This document shows positions 54,619-63,394 of a stretch of 64,000 nucleotides of DNA, piece by piece. Position numbers and translations under genes: made by a program. Every line of letters starts with the position of its first letter. The first letter of the stretch is position 1. This DNA is from Acinetobacter tjernbergiae DSM 14971 = CIP 107465 (GTDB lineage: Bacteria > Pseudomonadota > Gammaproteobacteria > Pseudomonadales > Moraxellaceae), in the NCBI RefSeq assembly GCF_000374425.1, contig NZ_KB894363.1:1-64000 (forward strand). The letters run 5' to 3'. The notes beneath the pieces are model-generated. The model had not been told where the DNA came from. It ran no database searches and saw only the letters and a list, made by a program, of their open reading frames with translations.

Positions 54619-55494
54619 ATGAAAAAGCTGATTAGCCTTTTTTTAAGTGTATCTGTGTTATTACTTGCAGCGTGCAGTAAACAACCTGATACCGCATCTA
54701 CTGAGCAAAAAGCGAATGCTGGTGGATTACAAACTGTTGTTATGGCATCTACTGGCTCAGACGCTGATATTTGGCGTTATATTGCGACATTACCTGAAAC
54801 TAAAGCCGCGGGTATTAAACTTGAAGTAAAAAACTTTACTGACTATGTTGCAATGAATACTGCCGTTGCCAATAAAGAAGTTGATATTAACGCCTTCCAA
54901 TCTTACGCTTATCTTGTTGCTTTTAATGCCGCAAATAAAGACAAGATTGCACCTGTTTCAACGACTTATTTGGAACCAATGGGCATTTACTCAAGCAAAG
55001 TCAAAAAGGTTGAAGAATTTGCTCAAGGTGCAACAATTGCAATCCCAAATGACGGCGCAAATGAATCACGTGCTTTACTACTTTTACAAAGTGCTGGTTT
55101 AATCAAATTAAAAGCAGGCTTTGACCCAGTAAAAGGCACACCTGCTGACATTACTGAAAATGCAAAAGCAATTGTCATTAAACCAATTCAGATGGCAACA
55201 GCAGTTCGTGTAAAAGACGAAGTTGATGCGATCTTATTAGGTAATACATTGGCGTTGGAAGGTGGTCTAAACGTTCTTAAAGATGCAATCTATTACGAAC
55301 CAATTGATCAAAGCACCAAGTTAAATGTAAATGTTTTAGCTGTGGCTGAATCACGTAAAAACGATGCTGTACTACAAAAAGTCGGTGCGCTTTACCATAC
55401 AGAAGCAGTGAAAAAATATGTGCAAGAACACTTTGCAGGCACCAAAGTTGATGTAAACAAACCGACAAGCTATCTCACAGAAGCAAAATCGTAA
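54619..55494 (+). CDS. metQ: Methionine-binding lipoprotein MetQ
   Basis: 291 residues. The lipoprotein signal has lipobox LLLAACSK. The NlpA/MetQ fold shows EVKNFTDYVAMNTAVANKEV (block NFTDYVAMNTAV), DINAFQSYAYL and IAIPNDGANESRALLLLQSAG. It binds D/L-methionine in the periplasm. First of metQ-metN-metI, an order unlike E. coli metNIQ. Confidence 0.93.
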   Translation: MKKLISLFLSVSVLLLAACSKQPDTASTEQKANAGGLQTVVMASTGSDADIWRYIATLPETKAAGIKLEVKNFTDYVAMNTAVANKEVDINAFQSYAYLVAFNAANKDKIAPVSTTYLEPMGIYSSKVKKVEEFAQGATIAIPNDGANESRALLLLQSAGLIKLKAGFDPVKGTPADITENAKAIVIKPIQMATAVRVKDEVDAILLGNTLALEGGLNVLKDAIYYEPIDQSTKLNVNVLAVAESRKNDAVLQKVGALYHTEAVKKYVQEHFAGTKVDVNKPTSYLTEAKS

Positions 55495-55507
55495 TATAAT
55501 ATTTTCA

Positions 55508-55546
55508 ATGAAACAGGCAAAGTGACTTTGCCTGTTTTTTCTTTTT
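55508..55546 (+). terminator. Intercistronic hairpin between metQ and metN
   Basis: AAACAGGCAAAG-TGA-CTTTGCCTGTTT followed by TTTCTTTTTT. Placed inside the operon, it probably attenuates transcription so that metQ is made in excess of metNI. Confidence 0.85.
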
Positions 55547-55564
55547 TGCTTAGTATTGACGAAC

Positions 55565-56590
55565 ATGATCCAATTTAAAAACATTTCGAAACACTACCAA
55601 CTAAAAGGTCAAACGATCAACGCACTGGATCAAATTAATTTAGAGATTCCAGAAGGCAGTATCTTTGGCATTATTGGTTATAGTGGTGCAGGTAAAAGTA
55701 CGTTGATCCGTTTGATTAATTTGCTTGAACGCCCGACTCAGGGACAAGTGATTATCAATCAGAAAGACTTTACTGCAATGGATGCACGTACGCTTCGTCA
55801 AGAACGTGCAAATATAGGCATGATCTTTCAGCACTTCAATTTACTGCAAACTAAAACAGTATCTGAAAATATTGAAATGCCGCTCAAATTATTGGGACAT
55901 AGCAAAGCTGAGCGCGAAAAGCGTCTAGCGGAGCTATTAGAGTTCATTGATCTCAAACAAAAGAAAGATGCCTACCCCGATGAACTTTCAGGCGGACAAA
56001 AGCAACGCGTGGGTATCGCACGTGCGCTTGCCAATCATCCTAAAATTTTACTTTGTGATGAAGCCACCTCTGCACTTGATCCACAAACAACTCAATCCGT
56101 TTTAGCACTGTTAAAAAAGATTAATAAAGAACAAAATATCACCATTGTGATGGTCACGCATGAAATGGACGTGATTGAATCTGTTTGTGATTATGTTGCA
56201 GTGATGGAGGCAGGTCATGTCATTGAGACAGGACCTACCCTCAGTATTTTCAGCCAACCGCAACATTCAACGACCAAGACCTTCATTCAAACTGTTTTAC
56301 AACAACAGTTACCAATTAATATCCTCAATAATCTTGAGTATAAACATCATAATAGTATTTATAATTTGCAGTTCTTGGGTACATCCGCGCAAGAAACCGT
56401 GATTCAAGCTGTAATTAAACAGTTTGATTTGAGCTTAAATATCCTATTTGCCAACATGACTGAAATCAATGGCACCGTGATTGGACAGATGTTTATTCAA
56501 CTCTTAGGTGATCCCCTCATTATCCAAGAAGCAATCCAATTCTTAGAGCTTCAGGGTGTTAAAGTTGAGCAGTCTGGAGTCAGCCAATGA
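55565..56590 (+). CDS. metN: Methionine ABC transporter ATP-binding protein
   Basis: Start chosen at ATG 55565 (MIQFKNISKHYQ); the frame is open to 55556. Walker A GYSGAGKST, Q-loop MIFQHFNLL, signature LSGGQKQR, Walker B ILLCDEATSALD, and a C-terminal NIL (ACT-like) methionine-sensing domain. It powers methionine uptake; overlaps metI by 4 bases. Confidence 0.97.
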   Translation: MIQFKNISKHYQLKGQTINALDQINLEIPEGSIFGIIGYSGAGKSTLIRLINLLERPTQGQVIINQKDFTAMDARTLRQERANIGMIFQHFNLLQTKTVSENIEMPLKLLGHSKAEREKRLAELLEFIDLKQKKDAYPDELSGGQKQRVGIARALANHPKILLCDEATSALDPQTTQSVLALLKKINKEQNITIVMVTHEMDVIESVCDYVAVMEAGHVIETGPTLSIFSQPQHSTTKTFIQTVLQQQLPINILNNLEYKHHNSIYNLQFLGTSAQETVIQAVIKQFDLSLNILFANMTEINGTVIGQMFIQLLGDPLIIQEAIQFLELQGVKVEQSGVSQ

Positions 56591-57282
56591 GAGATTTAAT
56601 TGTACAATGGTTGACGGAAGCTTCTGCACCATTCTGGCAAAGTTCCCTTTCAATTGATCAGTTCGTCACAGCCCTACAAGAAACCTTCCAAATGGTTTTC
56701 TTCTCATTACTTTTTGGCTGTATTTGGGGATTGATTCAAGGGGTAACTCTAGTTGTCACTCGCACTGGCGGTATTTTACAGAACAGAGTGATTTATTACT
56801 TCCTCAACCCGATTGTCAATGCCCTGCGCTCTTTACCCTTTATCATTTTATTGATTGCCGTTATTCCACTGACTAAAATGCTCGTTGGTACATCTATTGG
56901 GACGTGGGCTGCGATTGTCCCCCTCACCATTTATGTTGGCCCATATTTAGGGCGATTGATTGAAACTTCATTACTTGAAGTGAATGAGGGTATTATTGAA
57001 TCCGCTCAAGCAATGGGAGCTTCGCCTTGGCAAATTATCTTCAAGTTTATTATTCCTGAAGCACGTAGCTCATTGATTCTCAACCTCACCACAGGAACGA
57101 TTTCTTTAATAGGTGCAACAGCAATGGCAGGTGCGGTCGGTGCAGGTGGTATCGGTGATTTAGCCATCTCTTATGGCTATCAACGCTTTGATACCAGTGT
57201 CGTTATTTTAACCGTGATTGTATTACTGGTTTTGGTTCAACTGGTTCAATCATTTGGTGATTGGTTAGCGAAATTACGCTAA
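56587..57282 (+). CDS. metI: Methionine ABC transporter permease
   Basis: 231 residues with about five helices and the EAA-loop (AQAMGASPWQIIFKFIIPEA). The start overlaps the metN stop (ATGA). It completes the MetQNI transporter, and a terminator follows. Confidence 0.95.
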   Translation: MRDLIVQWLTEASAPFWQSSLSIDQFVTALQETFQMVFFSLLFGCIWGLIQGVTLVVTRTGGILQNRVIYYFLNPIVNALRSLPFIILLIAVIPLTKMLVGTSIGTWAAIVPLTIYVGPYLGRLIETSLLEVNEGIIESAQAMGASPWQIIFKFIIPEARSSLILNLTTGTISLIGATAMAGAVGAGGIGDLAISYGYQRFDTSVVILTVIVLLVLVQLVQSFGDWLAKLR

Positions 57283-57295
57283 TCACAGCATAACA

Positions 57296-57328
57296 AGAAG
57301 CTCTCATTTTTGAGGGCTTTTTTGTTTC
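57296..57328 (+). terminator. Terminator of metI
   Basis: AAGCTCTCA / TGAGGGCTT stem (one G-T pair) followed by TTTTTTG. Confidence 0.8.
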
Positions 57329-57336
57329 TTTCTATT

Positions 57337-58203
57337 TTAAGGAAAGTAAATCTGATTTGCCGCTTTGAATGTATTGACATGCAAAGGCACTAAATCATCG
57401 AGTTCTTGATAACCACCTGCCAACACAAACAGTAATGGAATTTTCATTTTCTTAGCCATCTCAAAAACTAAACGATCACGCTCGAACAATAATTCTGTGG
57501 TAAACCATTTTGAGCCATATTTATCATGTTGATGACAATCCATCCCCGCCTGATAAATAATTAAATCAGCATCCCAACGGGAAGCATATTGAAAACTTTC
57601 TAAAATTGCTTCTCGATATTGTTCAAAATCCCCCTGTTTCGGGTGAATATAACGAGTCAGACTCCGTTCACCAGACTTGCAACCAAAACGGATTCCAAAA
57701 ATACTAAAATTAATTAGATTGGTCATACGATTGCTAAAGATCGCTGTGCCATCGCCACCGTGTTGATCACAATCTAAAATAAAAATACGCTTTTCAGGAT
57801 ATTGTTTAGCAACCAAAGCTAGGCCATTAAAAGTACAATATGCTGCGCCAGATTCATAACTGGCATGATGAAAACCTTGTGCAATATTTGCGGCAATCCC
57901 CTCTTTCAATGCAATTTCAGCACCCAATAATTGCCCTGCTTGCACTGATAAGATTGCATCACGTAATTGTTCATTCCAAGGTTTAAAACCCTGAATCGTT
58001 GCATATGCCGTTTCTCCAGATAAGAAAGCCTCCACATATTGCGGATTATGTAGTTTTTTTAAAATTTCAATATCAATTAAACCAGGATCAATCAATTCAA
58101 CCATTTGATCCGTGCGTAGCACATCCGCAACGGCGGTCAGTTTTTCCATACTATTGGTATGCGTTCGTGCAAAATAGCGTGGAGCGTAACAAGCTTTTAG
58201 CAT
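57337..58203 (-). CDS. Histone deacetylase-family (acetoin utilisation-like) protein
   Basis: 288 residues. HDAC-fold blocks: GFHHASYESGAAYCTFNGLA, then LDCDQHGGDGTAIF with the metal Asp and His, and YQAGMDCHQHDKYG with the second metal Asp. The family's short form removes acetyl groups from polyamines, acetoin-related or protein substrates; the substrate is unknown. It overlaps the upstream gene by 7 bases, so the two are one operon. Confidence 0.85.
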   Translation of the reverse strand: MLKACYAPRYFARTHTNSMEKLTAVADVLRTDQMVELIDPGLIDIEILKKLHNPQYVEAFLSGETAYATIQGFKPWNEQLRDAILSVQAGQLLGAEIALKEGIAANIAQGFHHASYESGAAYCTFNGLALVAKQYPEKRIFILDCDQHGGDGTAIFSNRMTNLINFSIFGIRFGCKSGERSLTRYIHPKQGDFEQYREAILESFQYASRWDADLIIYQAGMDCHQHDKYGSKWFTTELLFERDRLVFEMAKKMKIPLLFVLAGGYQELDDLVPLHVNTFKAANQIYFP

Positions 58204-59183
58204 GGATGTCCTACATATAATTGATCTCGTGCAATCTCGATCAGTTGGCTCAACTCAGTCGTATCGGGTCGAAATAAACCATTATCAACCTGCTGTTTAA
58301 AATGATAACCAAACGCACGTGCGCGATTTTTTGGAGAAACAGCCAATGTCGTAAGCCGTAAAAACCAAAAACCATTCATTTGAGCAATTGGGATCACATA
58401 TCCTTTATATTGTTTATTAGGCTGCTTTTCTAGCACATCAATGTCATAACTTGCAGAAAAAAGGCTACCTGCGGGTAAGCGCACCCCATTCATCATCAAC
58501 GGAACTAAACTAATACAGGAATGATTATCTCCCATATTCAGTTTCTCCATCATGATGGGTAAACCTTTATCATCGACAAAAATGTTAATTTCACCCTGTC
58601 TCAATAAACGGTGATGGGCTATCCGCAAGAAAAACTTTTCTGCCATCGGACATGAGCCAACTTTGGGTTTTTCCTCTAAAGAATCACATTCGATCATTTC
58701 TATTGTATGTACTGTTTGTGGAAGAAGAATATCTGCAAGTAATTGACAGATTAATACGCTTTCTTCAAGTTCTGCATACTGGTGAATGGTACGAAGCTTC
58801 GCTTGGAAATCAACTTCTTGCTGCAAATTTTGGGTAAATGAATCTTGTGAATTGGCAACTTTTAGATACTGTTGCACATGCGGATCAATATCCAAATTGC
58901 GCCAAGTGTCCAATAGCAAACCATATGAAGAGCTTTGATTCAGAATATTTTTTAAACCTTTAATTTCATAATCTTCAAAAATACGAAAATCTTGAAAGCC
59001 CATCATATCTCGAGGTTGCGAAACGAATTCGGCAATCACACGTGTCGCTTGAGTATACCCACAACCACGACGTTCCGTTTGATGACTAAAATGTTCATTC
59101 AACATTTCTGTGAGTTTGGCAGACAAAGGATGTAAATATTTTTTGAAGATAATGACAATTTCATGATCGACCAAATCAGTCAT
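58197..59183 (-). CDS. Conserved hypothetical protein upstream of the HDAC-like gene
   Basis: 328 residues, cytoplasmic, no signal peptide or membrane helix. The N-terminal half is helical (EIVIIFKKYLHPLSAKLTEM) and the C-terminal half is beta-rich (EINIFVDDKGLPIMMEKLN; GYVIPIAQMNGFWFL). No motif recognised. Its stop overlaps the start of the deacetylase gene, which suggests a shared role. Function unknown. Confidence 0.7.
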   Translation of the reverse strand: MTDLVDHEIVIIFKKYLHPLSAKLTEMLNEHFSHQTERRGCGYTQATRVIAEFVSQPRDMMGFQDFRIFEDYEIKGLKNILNQSSSYGLLLDTWRNLDIDPHVQQYLKVANSQDSFTQNLQQEVDFQAKLRTIHQYAELEESVLICQLLADILLPQTVHTIEMIECDSLEEKPKVGSCPMAEKFFLRIAHHRLLRQGEINIFVDDKGLPIMMEKLNMGDNHSCISLVPLMMNGVRLPAGSLFSASYDIDVLEKQPNKQYKGYVIPIAQMNGFWFLRLTTLAVSPKNRARAFGYHFKQQVDNGLFRPDTTELSQLIEIARDQLYVGHPC

Positions 59184-59552
59184 AATGCTCTCTCTTTATT
59201 CTTATGATTTATTTTAGTTTCATCTCTAAATTTGTACTTCGTTAAATATTGTTAAATCTAATTCTTAAATTATTTAGCTTTAATTAAATATCTTACATAT
59301 CAATAAAGATGAATATAAACCATTAATTTATCAAACTTTTATACCATCTTTATTTAAAACACACGGCTTGTCAACCTAAAAAATAAAGGTGTTCCAAGCA
59401 GTCATAATTTACCCTAAAAAGTCAGTCTTCAATACGGCTTCCTATCGGAACTTTTGCACTCTTATAGATTTACACTTAAACTGATTATATTCGGATGATT
59501 CAAATATTCCACCCAGCAATAACCTCATAAAACAGAGATTTAGGATTCGGCT
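59184..59552. other. 369-bp divergent intergenic region
   Basis: AT-rich, no gene or clear repeat. Carries the promoters of the minus-strand hypothetical gene and of gloB. No operator recognised. Confidence 0.5.
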
Positions 59553-60284
59553 ATGCATTATAAAATTCATGCAATTGACGTAAAAAACACCTTAAAAAAC
59601 TATATTTGGTTATTAGAAGATACGCATACCCATGAAGTTGTTGTGATTGATCCAACAGAAGCTGAGCTTGTGACTGATTTTTGCAAACAGCATCAACTTA
59701 AACTTAAACAAATTTGGCTGACCCATTGGCATCGTGATCATACCAATGGTGTACAAGATTTATTGGCAGATCAAAATCTGCAAGTATTTGGACCTCGTGA
59801 AGAACTCAGTAAAATTGCGCTTATTTCCCATCCCTTGCAACATGATAATCATTTTCATTTCAATCATTTGAAAATCGAAATTATTGCTACGCCTGGACAC
59901 ACCTTAGGTCATATTGTTTATTTTATTGAAGAAATAGATACGCTGTTCTGCGGAGATACTTTATTTGCAATGGGCTGCGGACGTTTATTTGAAGGTACAG
60001 CTGAACAAATGTACCATTCATTAAATCGACTCGCTGCATTACCAATCCAAACAAAAGTGTACTGCACACATGAATACACCCTCGCAAATGCAGAGTTTGC
60101 TTTAACGATTGAACCCCATAATGTGGCGTTGCAAGAGCGCATGAAACATATCAAAACATTAAGAGATGCAGAGCAAATGACGTTACCAAGCACAATTGAA
60201 TTGGAGCTAGAAACAAACCCCTTTTTACGTACAGACAGTGCCGAAGACTTCGCACGTATACGTGCCCTAAAAGATCAATTTTAA
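59553..60284 (+). CDS. gloB: Hydroxyacylglutathione hydrolase (glyoxalase II)
   Basis: 243 residues of metallo-beta-lactamase fold with THWHRDHTNGV (THxHxDH), then TPGHTLGH, CGDTLFAMGCGRLFEGT and CTHEYTLANAEFA. It hydrolyses S-lactoylglutathione made by GloA (22796). Typical C-terminal end with NPFLR. Confidence 0.95.
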   Translation: MHYKIHAIDVKNTLKNYIWLLEDTHTHEVVVIDPTEAELVTDFCKQHQLKLKQIWLTHWHRDHTNGVQDLLADQNLQVFGPREELSKIALISHPLQHDNHFHFNHLKIEIIATPGHTLGHIVYFIEEIDTLFCGDTLFAMGCGRLFEGTAEQMYHSLNRLAALPIQTKVYCTHEYTLANAEFALTIEPHNVALQERMKHIKTLRDAEQMTLPSTIELELETNPFLRTDSAEDFARIRALKDQF

Positions 60285-60582
60285 GTTCAAGACACAATGT
60301 TGATGATTTCATTCTATGCTTTTAAATAAAGTGGAAAGTGAAATCATTTTTTACATTTAATTAAGCACAAAAATCAGAAAAACAACACATATCGCAACAC
60401 CATCTAAAACGAATAAAATCATATGATTATAAAAAAACAAGATCTCAAATTTAAGATTAAATTCAGTTTTGATTAAACTAATTTTACATTAGTTACACGA
60501 AGAAAAATAAATATATGCAATGCCCCTTTAAAAAATTTTGGGTCACCCTTATTAATAGATATAAGTTAAAAGGAGTTCAAAC
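60285..60582. other. 298-bp AT-rich intergenic region after gloB
   Basis: No gene found. The start of the next gene is preceded by AAAGGAG at about 60570. Nothing else recognised. Confidence 0.5.
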
Positions 60583-60789
60583 ATGAAAACTAGAGTTGTG
60601 AAAGCAAAAAATTTATTGGCTTTTCGTATTTGGTTAGAAAAATTAGGATATTCAGTGAAAAGTCTTGCTGATAACAGAGGCTTTACGTTCAGCTTTAAAA
60701 AAGAATATGGTCTTGTCACATGTGATTTATCTGGAAATGCTTTAGCTATGCAACTTGGCGAAGAATTTGAAGACCATTTAAAAGCATAA
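60583..60789 (+). CDS. Small hypothetical protein, 68 aa
   Basis: Start ATG 60583 with AAAGGAG 8 bases upstream. A basic alpha/beta protein (MKTRVVKAKNLLAFRIWLEK; GFTFSFKKEYGLVTCDLSG) without signal peptide. Function unknown. Confidence 0.6.
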   Translation: MKTRVVKAKNLLAFRIWLEKLGYSVKSLADNRGFTFSFKKEYGLVTCDLSGNALAMQLGEEFEDHLKA

Positions 60790-60803
60790 TAATTATTTAT
60801 ATT

Positions 60804-60836
60804 TTAGGGTTCCAAATGGATTTGGAATCCTTAAGC
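60804..60836 (+). terminator. Hairpin after the 68-aa gene
   Basis: GGGTTCCAAAT-GG-ATTTGGAATCC stem followed by TT; probable terminator. Confidence 0.6.
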
Positions 60837-60944
60837 TATGTTGAAAAATATTAACGACTTTAATCTCAGCATTAATCCATCATTTTCTAACCATCTCACA
60901 TAAAATATCATTGGAACCAAATCGATTTCCAAGTATCATAATGC

Positions 60945-61045
60945 CCTAATCGAGGGATGCTGCGACAATTGATTGGTACTAAAGATCGATTTGCCAGGCT
61001 CGATGTAAGAAGCAACGCTTCGCAAGACAACGGCATCCGCGAACA
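60945..61045 (+). promoter_or_regulatory. SAH riboswitch upstream of ahcY
   Basis: Matches the S-adenosylhomocysteine riboswitch core: GAGGGATGCTGCGAC, then GCCAGGCTCG, then AACGGCATCC. P1 pairs ATCGAG (60949-60954) with CTCGAT (60999-61004). The pseudoknot pairs GGATGC (60955-60960) with GCATCC (61033-61038). SAH binding turns on ahcY, so the cell recycles SAH when it accumulates. Confidence 0.92.
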
Positions 61046-61079
61046 GAATGATCCATACTATTTTTTCTAGGAGATCCTG

Positions 61080-62462
61080 ATGAACGCGGTTACTGCTTCA
61101 TTTACAGATTATAAAGTTGCTGATATTTCACTTGCTGATTATGGCCGTAAAGAAATCAAACTTGCTGAAGCAGAAATGCCGGCTTTGATTGGTTTACGTA
61201 AGCGTTATTCGGCTGAGAAACCACTTGCTGGTGCAAAAATCTTGGGTTGTATTCATATGACAATCCAAACGGCTGTACTGATTGAAACATTAGTTGAACT
61301 CGGTGCAGAAGTGCGTTGGACATCTTGTAACATCTTCTCTACTCAAGATCACGCTGCTGCTGCTATCGCTGCTGCGGGTATTCCTGTGTTTGCTTGGAAA
61401 GGCGAAACTGAAGAAGAATACATGTGGTGTCTTGAACAACAAATCAATGTAAATGGCACACCTTGGGACGCCAACATGATTCTTGATGATGGTGGTGATT
61501 TAACACTACTTGTTCACGAAAAATACCCTGAAGTGATTGCAAAAATCCACGGTGTAACTGAAGAAACCACAACAGGTGTTCAACGTCTGTATGAAATGTT
61601 ACGTGATAGTACTTTAAAAGTTCCTGCAATCAACGTAAATGATTCCGTAACGAAATCTAAAAACGACAACAAATATGGTTGCCGCCATTCTCTAAATGAT
61701 GCGATCAAACGTGGTACAGATATGTTGTTATCTGGTCGTCGTGCACTTGTGATCGGTTACGGTGACGTAGGTAAAGGTTCTGCACAATCACTTCGTCAAG
61801 AAGGCATGATTGTACGTGTAACTGAAGTAGATCCAATCTGTGCAATGCAAGCATGCATGGACGGTTACGAAGTTGTATCTCCATACAAAAATGGCGTTCA
61901 AACAGGCAAGAAAGAAGACATCAATCTTGAGCTTCTTCAAAACACTGACCTTATTGTAACCACAACGGGTAACTACCACGTTTGTGATTCAGCAATGCTT
62001 GATTCATTAAAAGCGGGCTCGGTAGTTTGTAATATCGGTCACTTTGATACTGAAATCGACACGAACTACCTACGTGGCTACAAATGGGTTGAAGTTAAGC
62101 CTCAAGTTCACCAAGTGTATCGTTCAGAAAATGAAAATGATTACTTAATCCTTCTTTCAGAAGGTCGTTTGGTTAACCTAGGTAATGCGACTGGTCACCC
62201 ATCACGTATTATGGATGGTTCTTTTGCTAACCAAGTGTTAGGTCAAATACACTTGTTCGCTGAGAAATTTGCCGATCTTCCTGAAGATCAAAAAGCTGCG
62301 AAAATCCGTGTAGAACTGATTCCTAAGAAATTAGATGAAGAAGTAGCTGCTGCAATGGTACTTGGTTTTGGTGGTGTATTAACCCAACTCACTCAAGTAC
62401 AAGCAGACTACTTAGGTGTTCCTGTTGAAGGGCCGTTCAAATCTGACGCTTATAAATACTAA
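61080..62462 (+). CDS. ahcY: Adenosylhomocysteinase
   Basis: 460 residues. Start ATG 61080 with AGGAGAT upstream. Substrate region [19 protein letters not shown] and [16 protein letters not shown]-binding Rossmann motif [16 protein letters not shown]-terminal ending DAYKY, which closes the neighbouring active site. It hydrolyses SAH to homocysteine and adenosine. Controlled by the SAH riboswitch; metF follows. Confidence 0.98.
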   Translation: MNAVTASFTDYKVADISLADYGRKEIKLAEAEMPALIGLRKRYSAEKPLAGAKILGCIHMTIQTAVLIETLVELGAEVRWTSCNIFSTQDHAAAAIAAAGIPVFAWKGETEEEYMWCLEQQINVNGTPWDANMILDDGGDLTLLVHEKYPEVIAKIHGVTEETTTGVQRLYEMLRDSTLKVPAINVNDSVTKSKNDNKYGCRHSLNDAIKRGTDMLLSGRRALVIGYGDVGKGSAQSLRQEGMIVRVTEVDPICAMQACMDGYEVVSPYKNGVQTGKKEDINLELLQNTDLIVTTTGNYHVCDSAMLDSLKAGSVVCNIGHFDTEIDTNYLRGYKWVEVKPQVHQVYRSENENDYLILLSEGRLVNLGNATGHPSRIMDGSFANQVLGQIHLFAEKFADLPEDQKAAKIRVELIPKKLDEEVAAAMVLGFGGVLTQLTQVQADYLGVPVEGPFKSDAYKY

Positions 62463-62467
62463 GAAAA

Positions 62468-62504
62468 TCAGGGCAGACGTTTTACGGACTGCCCTTTTTT
62501 CTAA
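62468..62504 (+). terminator. Terminator between ahcY and metF
   Basis: AGGGCAG...CTGCCC stem followed by TTTTTT. Confidence 0.85.
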
Positions 62505-62535
62505 AATTTTTGTATGTATTTAAAAAGGATTTGAA

Positions 62536-63372
62536 ATGACTAAACGTGTTCCTATTTCTTTTGAATTTTTCCCACCAAAAACAGATGCAGGTGCGGAAAA
62601 ACTACGTGGCGTTCATCAAGAATTACAGCTATTAAATCCAGAGTTTTTCTCAATTACTTATGGTGCGGGTGGTTCTACACGTGAACGTACTTTAGCTGCA
62701 ATTAATGATTTTAATGGTAAAGGTACACCAGTTGCACCTCACCTTTCTTGTATCGGTGATGACAAGGCACGTATTGCTGAACTTTTAGATTTGTATAAAT
62801 CTCAAGGTATTGATCGTATCGTCGCTTTACGTGGTGACTTACCCTCAGGTCAAGTTGGTCTGGGTGAACTCCCTTATGCACAAGACTTAGTTCGTTTTAT
62901 CCGTGAACATTCAGGCGATTACTTTCATATTGAAGTTGCAGCTTATCCTGAAATGCACCCACAAGCAGAAAGCTTTGACACAGACATCAAACGTTTTGTC
63001 GAAAAAGTAAATGCAGGTGCAAATGCAGGTATTACCCAATTCTTCTTCAATCCAGATGCATATTTTTACTTCATCGAACGTATTGCGAAAGCAGGTGTGA
63101 ATATTCCAGTTGCGCCAGGGATTATGCCAATCACCAATGCAAGTAATTTAATTCGCTTTGCAGATGGGACTGGGGCTGAAATCCCACGTTGGATCCGTAA
63201 ACAACTTGCTGCCTATGGTGATGACAGCGAAAGTATTAAAGCATTTGGTCATGAAGTGATTGTCAAACTTTGCGAACGTTTGATCGCTGGTGGTGCGCCA
63301 ACACTCCATTTTTATTCAATGAACCAAACTGAGCCAACTCGACAACTTGTTGTTGATCTTGGTTTAAATTAA
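62536..63372 (+). CDS. metF: 5,10-methylenetetrahydrofolate reductase
   Basis: 278 residues, typical of bacterial MetF. FEFFPPKTDAG at the start, ITYGAGGSTRERTL, DRIVALRGDLPSG, AAYPEMHPQAES and FFNPDAYFYFIE follow. It makes methyl-THF for methionine synthesis, working with AhcY in the methyl cycle. Start ATG 62536 with AAAGGA upstream. Confidence 0.97.
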   Translation: MTKRVPISFEFFPPKTDAGAEKLRGVHQELQLLNPEFFSITYGAGGSTRERTLAAINDFNGKGTPVAPHLSCIGDDKARIAELLDLYKSQGIDRIVALRGDLPSGQVGLGELPYAQDLVRFIREHSGDYFHIEVAAYPEMHPQAESFDTDIKRFVEKVNAGANAGITQFFFNPDAYFYFIERIAKAGVNIPVAPGIMPITNASNLIRFADGTGAEIPRWIRKQLAAYGDDSESIKAFGHEVIVKLCERLIAGGAPTLHFYSMNQTEPTRQLVVDLGLN

Positions 63373-63394
63373 TTTGTAAGAGTCTCGCCCAAAC

